53,092 nt of DNA from Cymbomonas tetramitiformis (taxonomy: Eukaryota > Chlorophyta > Pyramimonadophyceae > Pyramimonadales > Pyramimonadaceae): assembly GCA_001247695.2 (NCBI GenBank), contig LGRX02025824.1, forward strand, positions 1 to 53,092, in the 5' to 3' direction. This document shows, one piece after another, positions 39,697-52,600 of the stretch. Position 1 is the first letter of the stretch, and every line of letters begins with the position of its first letter. The notes beneath the pieces were generated by a model that saw nothing but the letters and a program-made list of their open reading frames with translations, searched no databases and was not told the DNA's origin. A program made the position numbers and the translations under genes.

Positions 39697-42600
39697 CTGA
39701 GGATGTCCTCAATGAAGGCATGGCTCCTCTCATTGGCAGCATTCGACTGTGGATGGTGTGATGACGTCATGGACAATCTCGTACCAGTAGATTTCCACAG
39801 TGTCTGCCAGAATGTAGAGGTGAATCTGGGGTTTCGATCTGAGATGATGTTCCTCGGAAGACCATGGAGCTTGAAGATATGCTGCATATATATGGAAGCA
39901 GTATGCTGAGCTGTCCAGGTCATGCTGAAGGGAATGAGATGACAACGATGAGAGAATTGGCACATTACCACAAATATACTGTCGTGCCCATTAGTGGTGA
40001 TAGGCAGATCAGTGATCCAATCAAGAGATACATCAAGCCATTTTGTCTTAGGCACAGAATATCGTATGTGTGCCTGACCATAAGGCTTGTGTCGCCTCGT
40101 TTTCTGGCGCTGACAAACGGGGCACTCCCGAATGTACTTGATAGCTGCCGTTGTCATTCCTGGCCAATAATACCGGCTACGCAGAAGATGAAGCATGCGA
40201 TTTTTGCCTACATGACCAGAAATAGTGGCTGAGTGGCACTCATGAAGAAGAATGTGGCGAAGTTGTGTGATCTCACCGTCATCTGTGGGGACTTTAGCTG
40301 TTGGTGGAATGTACAGCTGTCTGCCATATATGGTCTTACGATAGATCAACCCCTGAATGAGCTCGAAGCTGTAGCTGCTGACTGACTGTGATGAAGTCGA
40401 TGATGTCAGCTTAGCCAAAATAGTCTGTGCAAATGTGTCACGATCATATTCGGATATAATGATGTCGTGTAGCTGATGAGCTGATGAAGAAGATATAAGA
40501 GCAATGAATGTAGGATCTGCGGATGGAATGACTTCACTGATGTCCATGTGTTGAAGACAATCAGTAAGTTCAAAAAGTGTAGAGATACGCGTGAGTGCGT
40601 CTGCAACCTTATTCTTCTCGCCAGCAATGTGCTCTATACGGAAGTTGTACTCAGAGAGTTCGTCCAACCACCGTGCCTGTTTGGGGCTCAGTGTGGATTT
40701 GGTCTGGAAATAAACCAGTGGCTGATGATCTGAGCGTACAATAGTCTCAGGAGCTCCCAACAAGATGTGGCGAAAGAATCGGAAGCCTTCCACAATGGCA
40801 AATAGCTCGATCTCAGGAATAGGCCAACGTCTCTGTGTATCGGATAGAGTGACGCTGTGATAGCCACATGGCTTCATACCTTTTCCTTGATCCTGGAGTA
40901 ATACTTGGCCAACGTGTGTGCCTGATCCATCGACCTCCAAAATAGATGGCAGTTTCTGATCTGGAAGTTGTAATACTGGAGCGTTACAGATGGCACTTTT
41001 GAGGTTATCAAATGCCTGCTGCTGCTCAGTTTCCCAGACAAACTCTGCATTATCTTTAAGGAGACGATTGAGAGGTTCGGCAACTTTGGAGAACTTTGGT
41101 ATGAATCTCCTAAATTGACCAACCATGCCCAAGAATGACCGAAGGGATGACTTGCCATCTTTAGCCATACGGCGTAGAGGCTGCTTTCCAACGGTAGGAC
41201 TATAAGACACTGGAGGCTGAATTGCCATGACTGCTCTGATCCTGTCTTCGATGATGGATAGGCCTGCTTCAGATATGTGATGTCCGATAAAATCTATAGA
41301 TTTAACGAACAACTCCACCTTGGAAGGCCTGATGAAAAACTGGTGATCTCTGCAACGCTGGAGGAACTGTCGAACATGCTTCACATGACTGTCAAAATCT
41401 GGACTGTATACGATAGTGTCGTCCATGAATATGACAAGGAACTGGTCGATGAAGTCGAAAAATGCCCGATTTCCTACACGAAGTGCTGTTGCAGGAGCAT
41501 TGGTCAATCCGAAAGGCATAACTGTCCATTCATAAGAACCGTATCTGGTGCGAATAGCAGTTTTATGTATATCATCCGGATGAATGGGGATTTGGTGAAA
41601 GAACTGGTTGAAATCAAATCTACTGAACCATCTTGATCCCTTCAGCTGCTCTAGTAGGGTGTCATGTGGTGGTAGTGGATACGTGTCCTTGATGGTGATG
41701 TTATTCAGGGCACGATAATCACAACACATCCTCCACTTTCCCCCTGGCTTAGGAGCGAAAATGATTGGGCATCCATATGGCGATGATGATGGACGAAGGA
41801 TACCCAACTCGACATATTTGATGATTTGCCGTTTGAGTTCCTCCATCATGGGTGCTGGAATGGTGCGTACTGGCTGTGAAGGAGGCTTATGTCCAGGTTC
41901 GATGTCGATTCTATGATATCCACCTTCAAACCGCTCTGGCCTATGACCAGCCGGAAGATCCTCTTGGAAAACGTCTGAAAAGTCTTCTCTCACTTGATCA
42001 CGTGCTGCTGTGACCTCGGGGTCTTCCATTGTGGTGTCTGAGTCTGATGCTGCAAAGACCAATTCACCATCGACCTCGGAGAGGAAAAAGAGATATGCTA
42101 CGGCTTCTTCAGCCGAACCACTGGATCGAATGCGACGGAGATGTTTCCTCATAGTGGTGGCACTGACCAATTCCATTTCAGGAAGGCCATCTGAGTCTGG
42201 AGTATGCTCAACTCTGGACAATACTGTGCGAATACTGGAGCCTGATGAATGCTTCCTAGTGATCGTCAGATTTTTGGTCTGAAAGTCAATATGTGGATTC
42301 CTCCTCTCCAACCAATCTTGACCCAGAATGACAGTGAATGGTTTCATGTCAATGATGTAGAAATCTTCTGTATCCTTATACTTGCCCAACGAAAATCTAG
42401 CCTTGGGAAGATAGGATGTGCATGGTAGTTGGCTTCCTCCAGCCAATCCCAATGAAAATGATGAAGAATCTGTGGGAGCTATACCAAGCTGAGCAGCGAA
42501 CTGTCTGTCGATGAAAGACGATGTGGCTCCTGGATCTACCAAAATGTGAGTACTCTGTCCATAAACTTTCCCTTTATACAACAACAGCTTCTTCTGTGAT

Positions 42601-42851
42601 TTCAGCTGTGCTGTTTGAGACTGCATCTGTGCGATGTGTTCTGTGGGATTGTCCATCTGCTGAAACTGCAATGTCAGACTGGAAAGGACTTCTTCTGAGA
42701 TACTCTCAATCCGGCCACTTGCTTCAGTGGCATCTTCAGGCTGATCTACCCCTCGGGGTGCTCTCATCACCGGTACCTGTGCAGTACCCTGAGAGTTTCC
42801 CTGAGGAGCTAGGAGCTGATGGAACTGGATCTGGAGTTGCAACTGCTGCAT
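39697..42851 (-). CDS. E pol: protease, reverse transcriptase, RNase H, integrase core
   Basis: About 1,050 residues are open. Protease is at about residues 100-185 (VDPGA in place of the usual D(S/T)GA; FTVILGQDW). Reverse transcriptase spans about 320-500 (FDFNQFFHQIP with D413, FGLTNAP, and FMDD with D477 and D478 where YxDD is usual). RNase H follows at about 650-780 (LEVDGSG, EIELFAIV, SDHQPL, KVADALTR), then integrase with its HHCC finger (HECHSATISGH, ECPVCQRQK) and D, D, E residues in LDWITD, SDRNPRF and NAANERS. The frame begins at an ATG in another frame than gag, so a frameshift or decay lies between them. The polymerase part appears intact; the integrase is finished in the next exon. 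Confidence 0.9.
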
Positions 42852-42869
42852 TGATGCTGTGCTGACTCT

Positions 42870-44147
42870 TCAGTTCCTTGACCAAGGTGTTGATCGTATT
42901 GATGAGTTTGCCAGACCCATCCTTAGCACCCTGATTCTTCTGTGGCTGTCTCTGATTCTGAAAAGGATTCTGAGCTGGTGGCTTACCCTTGATCTCCTTT
43001 CCATCATTGGTCCTGGTGGCAAACAATCCTTCTCGATGTGACCAACACGACCACAACGATTGCAGGTCTTATCATTCTGTGATTTTCCTTTTCCTTTTCC
43101 TTTGCCCTTGCCTTTACCACCTTTTCCTTTGTTCCGATTCTGATTGGAGTTCTGACTGCCACTCTGATTCCAATTCCGATTTCTGTTGGATCTGTCATAT
43201 GGCTTCTGGCCACGTCCTCTGTCCTTATCCTTCTTGGATGGACCTCCAGATGACTGCTCCTTCTGACCCCGATAGTGAAGGGTTTCTGATTGCTTTGAGT
43301 GAATGACGTAGTTCAAATCAAGCAATATCTGTGTGGTTTCTTGCCACGACAGATTGTTCCTCTGCTCTTCTGTCAGGTATCTGAGCTGGAACTGTCTGCG
43401 GAGATCAGAATCCATACTGGTGACGAATCTGTCCTTTATTAGCACATCATTTAAATCAACTGCTGCTAAAGAAGCCAGTGATGTAAATGTGCGCAAATAA
43501 TCTGCAAAGGTTTGGGTTCCTTGAGTCAGTGCCATTAGGTGTTTCTTGGCTACTGATCTCTTATGAGGATTACCAAATTGTCTGAGGAACGTCTGTCTGA
43601 CCATCTCATAAGTGGCATATGGTTGTTGTGCCAAGACCTGGAAATAGTGTCTGTCGTTATTCTGTATGAGAGTAAGAAACACTGTGATCAAATCCTTATC
43701 ATTGACACCTGGATAAGTGAACTGGAAATATCTGTCCACTGTATCCAACCAGACCTCTGCGTCCTGTCCTGATTTGAATTCCCTAGGTGGTGTCATTTTC
43801 ACCTTGGGGACCAAACTGGGTGGAGCTGGTGGAGCTGGTGCTGGTACTGTATCTGCATCTGGATCTACAAAGACCATCGGAGGACTGTCTGCTGTATACT
43901 CTGCTTCTGGTGCCTGAGGCTCATTGGCAGGATCCTTGTACCGGCTCATATCTGGTTTCATGCGACTGACATTGTCATAATAGCCTATGTGGTCATATCG
44001 GGTTAGTGTATCGGCATAACCAGCAATCCACTTTGGAACCTTAAACCGATTGTATGCATCGTATGAACCAAGTATGTCGAAAAACCAAGTCGAATGATCT
44101 GGGTTGATATCAGGAATCTCATGCTCTTCCTCTTCGATAGTAACCAT
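42870..44147 (-). CDS. E gag
   Basis: The 425-residue frame starts at ATG 44147. An N-terminal region (WFFDILGSYDAYNRFKVPKW) and an acidic Pro-rich linker are followed by a Retrotrans_gag domain (AEVWLDTVDRYFQFTYPG..FLRQFGNPHKRS..LRTFTSLA), a basic Lys/Gly-rich tail, and a zinc knuckle CNRCGRVGHIEKDC (CX2CX4HX4C) that binds genomic RNA. After the knuckle the frame diverges from D's reading (a shift near 43025) and ends at 42870. The homologous continuation lies in a second frame (43056-42736), so at least one indel has occurred here. Confidence 0.85.
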   Translation of the reverse strand: MVTIEEEEHEIPDINPDHSTWFFDILGSYDAYNRFKVPKWIAGYADTLTRYDHIGYYDNVSRMKPDMSRYKDPANEPQAPEAEYTADSPPMVFVDPDADTVPAPAPPAPPSLVPKVKMTPPREFKSGQDAEVWLDTVDRYFQFTYPGVNDKDLITVFLTLIQNNDRHYFQVLAQQPYATYEMVRQTFLRQFGNPHKRSVAKKHLMALTQGTQTFADYLRTFTSLASLAAVDLNDVLIKDRFVTSMDSDLRRQFQLRYLTEEQRNNLSWQETTQILLDLNYVIHSKQSETLHYRGQKEQSSGGPSKKDKDRGRGQKPYDRSNRNRNWNQSGSQNSNQNRNKGKGGKGKGKGKGKGKSQNDKTCNRCGRVGHIEKDCLPPGPMMERRSRVSHQLRILFRIRDSHRRIRVLRMGLANSSIRSTPWSRN

Positions 44148-44390
44148 CTAAAAACAAAACACAGCACAAAAAATACCTTCAGCTAATTGTCTAACCGAGT
44201 GTGTGTGATTTATATGTTATATATGGTATATCGGTATGTTTACATACATGTATTATATTCGTACATAATAATGAGGTAAGTATATATATATATCCACCTT
44301 CTTCCCCCCTCAAGGAAGTGTGTGATATAGTGGCAGTTGTCAATTGCCAATACCTCAAAATAGCATGCATTCCTTATAGGAATCAGCTGT

Positions 44391-44479
44391 TACAGTTTTA
44401 GGGTTGCAGCCCTACAGTCCTTGGGTTGTAGCCCTGCAGTTTTTGGGTTGTTGCCCTACAGTTTTAGGGTTGTTGCCCA
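44391..44479. repeat. 22-bp leader repeat, four units (E)
   Basis: Four units of the type (T/C)(A/G)CAGT, then four variable bases, then GGGTTG(C/T)(A/T)GCCC follow each other. GGG and CCC within each unit could pair. D's leader has three such units at 49916-49982. Confidence 0.85.
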
Positions 44480-47474
44480 TAGTATTATCATGTCTATGAT
44501 GATTTAGCATGATATAATAATACCTAAAAAACGAAGTTTTACGAAATAAAACTGGCATTTTAGAGCATATATAGTTACAGTGACCCTGTTACTCAATACA
44601 GTGTTTAGGGTGTTACTTGATATCAGTAACCCTAATACAGGTAAAAATAAGCAGTATAACGTTTTTGCAAAGATTTTTAAGCAAAACTGCATTCAATACC
44701 TAAGTGAATGTTAAGTGATTTTCAGAGGGTACGTTACACCCCTGACACACACATTCAAATATTAGGGTGTTACAGGGTGTTACACGTGTTATGTCTTTCA
44801 GGGATTGTTATTTGATAGATAAATATCCATTATAGCAAAAAAAATCAATCCCGAATTTGCAAAAGATTACACGTATTGTATTTTGACCGATTTTTCGTTA
44901 CAGCCAATATGTTCACCCCTATATATTACACACCTAATATCTAGGGTGTTACACGAGATATGACCATGGTTGTTGTGATTTTCACATACCTCAATAGGTA
45001 TTAAAATATTATTTGAAATAAAATGAGGTCGAAATTTCAGTTTTGAAATTTATCGCCAGCATTTTTCACCGATTTAACAGCCTTTTTCAGCCATGTTTCG
45101 GATAATATATATATCATATCTCAGTGTGTGTGTGTGTTGCAAGCTACAGAAATATTGCAACATTTTTCACTTTTGCACATGATATTTTTCATGGCACAAC
45201 AGTGAATATCTCAAAAAATCAACATGTATAGTGAACATGTAATGTGGGTTTTTCTGATTGAAACTCATGGAGGCAAATGCACTCTCTGGTGATATTTAAG
45301 ATAAATCAACCGTAAATGAATTCACAGTTGTGTCAGATCCTAAGATATATTTGGATGTATACAACGAGTATATCAAGTGATATCTCTGTGTTCAAATACA
45401 TCTGGACACTGCTAGATGTAATCTAAGCAGTTTTTACACAACACAATGTTTGTGTGTGTGTACGTCCACAACCACCTTTTGTCAATTCATGTATGGTTGC
45501 TGATCTGAGTTGGTACATGCATGTGAAGTGATCATCTGTATCAACTGTCAGAATGCAATGCAGATATTGATGTTGCTCCAGCGATAGTGTGTGGAATGAC
45601 GAGTGGACTGCACCCAACAGTTACCAGCTGTTTAATGGGTGCAGTATCTTGCCTTCGGGTCTGGAGATAACTCCATCCAGCCCTACAGCATCTTGTCTTA
45701 TCCTGCTCCCTTATCTATCGCAATCACTGACATTTTCCACGCACATGTGTTTGGAAAATGGTATCTATGTATTATGTATTGATACAATACTTGATCATTA
45801 CACTTGGAGTCAGTGTATTGTCAACATGTATAATGAATGTTAGTGTTTGTGCAGTGTATTGTGCTGATTAGTACTGATGTGTGTGTGTTTTTACTTGCAC
45901 ACACTTTGCAAGATCTTTATGGATATCACAATATCCTAACAACCTATCATGCAGATTGTCAGCATACCACGTACTGATTACATCTAACATGATATATATA
46001 GTTTAGGGATTGTTGTAATTCCATGATAATCTCATTACGTGATGAGTTGCTGATAGATTTTACATGAAGCTCAGGTGAGCATTCCTTCAAGTAATCCACC
46101 ATAGAATGTACATGTTACCTGGAGAGCATCTCGGCTCCACCAGGGCACGACAAACTAATTATGGTGTTGTGATTACTGTCAGGCACCCTTTGCAACATGG
46201 ATTCGAATATAGACTAGCAGTCACTGCAATATGCTTATGCTCTATGTACTACAGCTGTTATCGTGATCAAGCTTGTACAGTATAATAAAGTATGTGACAT
46301 TTACAACATTGCAATCATTCAGCATAAGATGTGTGCATGATATAGAAGTATATGCACTGTGTATTAATGATTGCTGTAAGTGAAATGAGTGTATGTGTGT
46401 GTGTGTGCTGATCTGCACACACATATTGTGCACAGATCATTGTGCTGCTGATAAGTATAATGCTGATGATCAAAAGTATTTGTGTGGTCATCAGAACATT
46501 GGAATCTGCTGCAGTATGATAATAAGGCATTCACAGCAGTATGTATCCACAGCATAGCGATCATGTGCTCTTAGCATTCCTGCATATATACAATCGTTCT
46601 GCATATGATTTCATCGCGCGTACACATGTGTGCTTCTCACTGCATGTAGACACATTAAAATTGTACGTGCTAAAATCGAGCATTCCTCGCATTTTATGAA
46701 ATCATGAAAGGTATATATTATGCTGACAGGCCATAAATCATTGCACGCAGTGATTGTAAACAGTGCGTAGAGATGATTTGCAAAAATCGCTGATGTACGT
46801 TGTATACAAATGTGAGCGCGCTGCTGATGAAAAGTATGAATTGTCGTCGCCATTCATCAGCACATGATACGGGCGCTGACATGTATACAAATTAAGATTC
46901 TGTCGATGACCACTATGTCATATATCATTCTGGACAATTTTCGAACGTGATTCTTGCAAGCGCGCGCATGCTGCGATCAACTTCTGTAAAATATGTGACC
47001 ATCGCGCAGTATGCGACCATCGCGCATGCTGCCATCTGCAATTTAGTGATCATCGCGCATCGACATATATGAGGCCGTACAAAAAGCAATTCAGCGCAAT
47101 CATGAAAATTGCGATACTGCGCTGATGATTTTCCGCGCGGAAACGATTTTGCCGATGATTTATCGCATCTGCGAACATGCATATATCCGCGAACCATTGA
47201 TCGTGTACATTTCATTGCTGCGCCGATATATGTCATATGCACACCTTATTGCGTATATGTGCGATCAGCTGTTTCTGCGAGTGCGCTGCGGAAAATCTTC
47301 TCGCGCAATTTCTGCGTTGTCGATATGCGAACGTATATTATTCGGGCTGCAGATATTCAATTTTATGCGAGCGCTATCGTATGTGCGCCTCCTGCAACCT
47401 GCGAACAATATTAAATATGCTATGTCTATCACTGCACCCACTTGGGTTCTCGAGTATCGTGCCTTGACGACTTT

Positions 47475-47484
47475 GAGAATACCA
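47475..47484 (-). promoter_or_regulatory. E primer-binding site
   Basis: One base inside the 5' LTR end, the minus strand reads TGGTATTCTC. It begins with TGG, the complement of a tRNA CCA end. D has the same ten bases at 52839-52848, three bases inside its LTR. The tRNA was not identified. Confidence 0.7.
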
Positions 47485-47485
47485 C

Positions 47486-48086
47486 TGATACGGCTGTAGA
47501 TACAAGCGCCGTGAATATATTATCAATATACAATGAAACACTGCAAAGTTGGACAGCAATGCAGGTGAACGGATGAGCGGGTTTGTGAGTGCAGTCTCTG
47601 TAAGAAGATCTGCTGAAGCACAACGCTTCCTCACTTTTATACCTACGTCACCCATCATCTTAGATGGTACCGCCATTGGGTTGTGAACCCGATGCGTAGG
47701 TTGAACGACCAGCATGGTAGTAACGACTAGTTCGTTCATGTTGCACATGCGAGTTCTGCGCATGCTGAAAGCTAAAGATGGTTCTTGGTTTGTTTCCAAG
47801 ATGTATCTTTACTTTGCCATCTTCGAGTTCAATCATACGAACTCTCGATGACAGGGATGCCTGATGATATGACATAATCATCTGGCGACATGTACAGTCA
47901 TCGTCGACCGTACTGACGATTGTCATAAATGTATGACGCGACTCGACCTGTACAGTCATGATCGACCATACTGTCGACTGTCATAATAATATATGACATG
48001 ACATGACATGACATGGTATGACATGTATGACAGGTATGACAGGTATGACATGTATGACACATATGTCATCGGTCATAACCCTGACA
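47486..48086 (-). mobile_element. E 5' LTR
   Basis: The 601-bp LTR starts TGATACGG and ends CCTGACA on the + strand. TATAAAAG lies on the minus strand at 47641-47635, so transcription is expected to start near 47611. It differs from the 3' LTR at a few sites and in ATGACA repeat number. Confidence 0.93.
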
Positions 48087-49696
48087 TGGCTCCTGGATCA
48101 ACCAAAATGTGAGTATTCTGTCCATGGACTTTCCCCTTATACAGCAACAGCTTTTTCTGCGATTTCAGCTGTGCTGTCTGAGATTGCATCTGTGCGACGT
48201 TTTCTGTGGGATTATCCATCTGCTGAAACTGTAGTGTCAGTCTGGATAGGACTTCCTCTGAAATACTCTCAATCTGGCCACTTGCTTCAGTGGCATTTTC
48301 TGGCTGATCTATCGGGGTGCTCTCATCACCGGTACTTGTGCAGTACCCGGAGAGTTTCCCTGAGCTGGAGCTGCTGGAACTGGAGCTGCTGGATCTGAAG
48401 TTGCAACTGCTGCATTGATACTATGCTGATTTTTTAGTTCCTTGACCAGGGTGTTGATTGTGTTAATGAGTTTGTTAGACCCATCTTTAGCACCCTGATT
48501 CTTCTGTGGCTGTCTCTGATTCTGAAAGGGATTCTGTGCTGGTGGCTTGCCTTTTATCTGCTTTCCATCATTGGTAGTGGTGGCCCAACAATCCTTCTCG
48601 ATGTGACCAGGTCGATCACAACGATGGCAAGTCTTATTCTGATTCTGTTTCTGTGATTGTCCTTTCCTTTTCCTTTTCCCTTGCCTTTGCCACTTTTTCC
48701 TTTATTCCTATTCTGATTGGACTTCTGACTGTCATTCTGTTTCCAATTCTGATTTTTGGATCTGTCATATGGCTTATTGCCACGTCCTCTGTCCTTATCC
48801 TTTTTGGCTGGCCCTCCAGATGACTGTTCCTTCTGCCCTCGATAATGAAGAGTCTCTGATTGCTTCGAATGAACAACATAGTTCAAGTCGAGCAATATCT
48901 GTGTGGTTAGTGACCACGACATATTATTCCTTTCTGTCTCTGTCAGGAATCGTAAATGAAACTGTCTGCGAAGTTCCGGATCTACGCTGTTGACGAATCT
49001 GTCCTTTATCAACACATCTTCCAGTTCAACTGCTGCCTGTGCAGCCAGTGAAGTGAATGTGCGTAGATAATCTGAAAAAGTCTGGTTTTCCTGTTTCAGT
49101 GACATTAGGTGTTTTTTAGCCACCGATCTTTTATGGGGGTTACCAAACTGTCTGAGGAAAATCTCTCTGATTCCTGCAAATGTGGCATCTAGTTGATTTG
49201 CCACGACCTGGAAATAGTGTCGATCATTATTCTGTATGAGGGTCAGGAAAACTGTGATCAGGTCTTTATCTGGAACTCCTGGATACGTGAATTGGAAGTA
49301 TCTATCCACGGTTTCCAACCAAACCTCTGCGTCCATTCCTGATTTGTACTGGTTTGGTGGTGCCATTTTCACTTTGGGAACCAAATTGGATGGAACTGGT
49401 GCTGGTGTTGTATCTGGATCTGTGAAAATCATTGGAGGATTGTCTGCAGTATATTCTTCATCTGGTTCCTGAGGCTCGTTTTCAGGATCTCGATATCTGC
49501 TCATATCAGGCTTCATTCGGCTGATATTGTCGAAGAACCCTATCTTGTCGAATCTGGTCTCGGTATTATCATAACCAGCGTACCATTTCGGGATCTTGAA
49601 ACGACTGTATGCATCATATGAGCCTAAGATGTCAAAGAACCATGTAGACGGATCTGCATTGATGGGTGGAATATCTGGATCTTCTGCTTCTGCCAT
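48087..49696 (-). pseudogene. D gag and protease start
   Basis: The frame from ATG 49696 covers an N-terminal WFFDILGSYDAYSRF region, a Retrotrans_gag domain and a Lys/Gly-rich tail, then shifts by one base in a purine run near 48665. The zinc knuckle (CHRCDRPGHIEKDC) is therefore in another frame. A short deletion relative to E brings a stop near 48310. The segment ends at the TGGCT target duplication within the protease VDPGA codons. D and E gag are clearly related, but much more diverged than their pol genes. Confidence 0.85.
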
Positions 49697-52600
49697 CTAA
49701 TAAAGACAAAACACAACACCATAATCTCTTCAGCTAACTGAGTGTGTGAAGATATATATATACCTATGTTATATATGGTATATTTGTATATTATGATGAG
49801 GTTATGCATGTACATATATCCACCTTCTCCCCCCCTCAAGGAAGTGTGTGATACAGTGGCAGTTGTCAATTGCCAATACCTCATTCAGCATGCATTCCTT
49901 ATAGGAATCAGCTGTTACAGTTTTAGGGTTGCAGCCCTACAGTCCTTGGGTTGTTGCCCTGCAGTTTTTGGGTTGTTGCCCATAGTATTATCATGTCTAT
50001 GATGATTTAGCATGATACAATAATGCCAAAAAACGAAGTTCTTCGAAATAAAACTGGCATTTTGGGCATATATAGTTACAGTGGCCCTGTTACTCAATAC
50101 AGTGTTTAGGGTGTTACTTGATATCAGTAACCCTAATACAGGTAAAAAATAAGCAGTATAACGTTTCTGCAAAGATTTTTAAACAAAACTGCATTTAATA
50201 CCCACATAAACGTAAAGTGTTTTTTAGGAGGTACGTTACACCCCTGTTACACACATTTAATTTTAGGGTTGTTACAGGGCGTTACACATGCTGCATAAAT
50301 CAGGGATTGATATTTGATATATAAACATTCATTTTATCAAAAAAAATCAATCCGAAATTCTCAAAATGTGTTTTACGTACAGCATTTTGAGCGATTTATT
50401 GCCATAGCAATAGCGTTACCCATATATATTCAACACCTAATATTTTAGGGTGTCACACTGATATGACATGTGTCATTATGATTTTCTGATACCTTAATAG
50501 GTATAAAATCATAATCTTACATAAAATGGGCACACATTTTTCATTTTGAAATTAAACGTGGAGCTTTTTCACCCATTTTATAGTTTTTTTCCGCAGCTGT
50601 CTGAAATATTGTTGTGGTGACATATTTCAGTGTAAATGTGAAATGTAAGTACAGAATCATTACAAGGAACTTCACTTTTGCATATGACATTTTTTCATAG
50701 CAAATAAGTGAGTTGTGCTGTATATCAACATTTATAGTTGACGGCATTCTGGGTTTTACTGATTTAAACCCATGCACATCAAATGTACTTTTCTGATTTA
50801 TGTATATATTAATCAACTTAAGTGGAAACACCCACTTTAGTGATATTTCTCAACCTATGATTTGTTTGAGCATAGGTCTGTGCTCTTAAGATTTATCAAA
50901 GTGATATATCTCATTTGGAACAAATCTGGACTTTGCTGGATACAATCACAGCAACTTCACACAACACATTTATGTGTGTGTGAATGTCCTTTATACTATT
51001 GTCAGAAATCATATGAAAACTGATCTGTATGTTACATGCAAATTGAGCTGATCAATTCTGAATCAACTATCATAATGCAATGTACTTGTTGTAGTTGCTC
51101 CAGCTGATATGTGAGACGAATGGACAATGCTCAGCATTGACCAACTGCTTATTTGAGCATTGTATAATGCCTTCGGGTCTGGAGATATTCTCCATCCAGC
51201 CCTTCAGCATGTAGTTTTATCCTGTTTACCTTAGTTATCGCCATCACTGACATCCAACACGCACATGTGTTTGTCGGATGGTATCTATATTATCATGCAC
51301 ATAGTTGACATTATAGTTGATCATTTCACTTACTGAGTCAGTGAATGTCATTATACATAGTAATGTCAGTGGTGTGTGCATTGTGTAGGTACTTGCTGAT
51401 TTAGTACTTGTAAGTGTGTGTGTGTGAATTATTTACTATACACACTTGTATGTAGGTGACTTCTGGTATTACAATACACCAAGATGATTTATCATGCAGG
51501 ATGATCTGTATACCATGTACTGAATAAATCTAGCATGATATATATATCAGCTTAGGGGTTATTGTAATCCTGTATTCTCTCATTTACAATAATGAGTTGC
51601 TTGATTTATTTCACATGTAGTTCCGGTGAGCATTCCATTCAGTGATCCACCATAGAACGAACATGCTCATCCCAAATCCTTCGTCAGAGCATGTCGAGCT
51701 AATTATGGTGTTAAGATCACCTTCGGGCACCTTACACTTACATGGGTTCCAATATAGCTTACATGCACTGCAGTATGCTTTGTGCATTGTATAATGTATT
51801 GTGATGTGATGCCATGTGTCCCAGTTGTTAACGTGATCAAACTGGTATGTACATTACAGCTGGTATCGTTGTATGAATAATGCATGCACAATCACAGTGA
51901 TGCTCAGTATAATAATGTACAGGTGGTGAAATGCACATCTGCTGCATGCACTCAGTATATACTCATGATAGTGTATACTGCAAGTATGTGTGTGTGTGTG
52001 TTGCTGCAGGTATTATTATCTCCACACACTCGACTTTTTGCACACACTATGATGTTGCTGCAGAGTATTCAATGATCTGTCATGTTGAGCGTGTGTGTGT
52101 GTGTAAGCTATTCACACAGCATTTATGCAGTTCACACTCATGATTGTAGGTTGATATAATCTGACAATGAATGAGCATCATCTTTTATGTGCAGATATTG
52201 TAACATGCTGCATTTATGTATACCATCATCGCGCGTCATCTGTTATGATGCGTCTAGCAGGTGTATATATATACTGTCAAGCAAAATAATCATGCGCACG
52301 TCGACAAGTGATTTTTGCGACCATTTGAAATGATGATTTTTCGATGACGAGATCAGTATACGCATCAAAAACTGCAAACTGCGATTTATTGCGACTTTGA
52401 TGAATCGCTGATGTGCGCGCTGTGAATAGCGATGATATCTCGTCGCAGAGATGTACGGCATGTGATACGAATGCCATTTTGTATACGAAACATACACTGA
52501 TGACGATTTGTGCATATGCGCGTCAGTTTGTCGAATCTCGAACAATTTTGCGAATGATGTCAGCGCATATGTGCGATCGGCATGCTGTATGCACACCTTC

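Larger units (their letters stand above)
44148..47485 (-). other. E leader, 3.3 kb, non-coding
   Basis: No long frame on the element's strand is coding-like. It aligns in patches with D's leader (49697-52851). It includes four 22-bp repeats at 44391-44479 (TACAGTTTTAGGGTTGCAGCCC type) and several AGGGTGTTAC words (44610, 44765, 44942). A GTGTG tract lies near 45125, and a stretch rich in TCGCGC/GCGCGA words at 46600-47400 near the LTR. The length is unusual for a Ty3/gypsy leader. Confidence 0.7.
33144..48086 (-). mobile_element. Chromovirus E (inner Ty3/gypsy LTR retrotransposon)
   Basis: E is bounded by near-identical LTRs at 33144-33761 (3') and 47486-48086 (5') and by 5-bp duplications TGGCT at 33139-33143 and 48087-48091. 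It interrupts D's protease between the codons for VDPGA. In its own order it has 5' LTR, PBS, a 3.3-kb leader, gag 44147-42870, pol 42851-39222 with an intron, chromodomain end 38719-38330, 3' untranslated region, polypurine tract and 3' LTR. Two later insertions lie inside: G (34239-37750) and a MITE (38676-39229). The few LTR differences point to a recent insertion. Confidence 0.93.
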
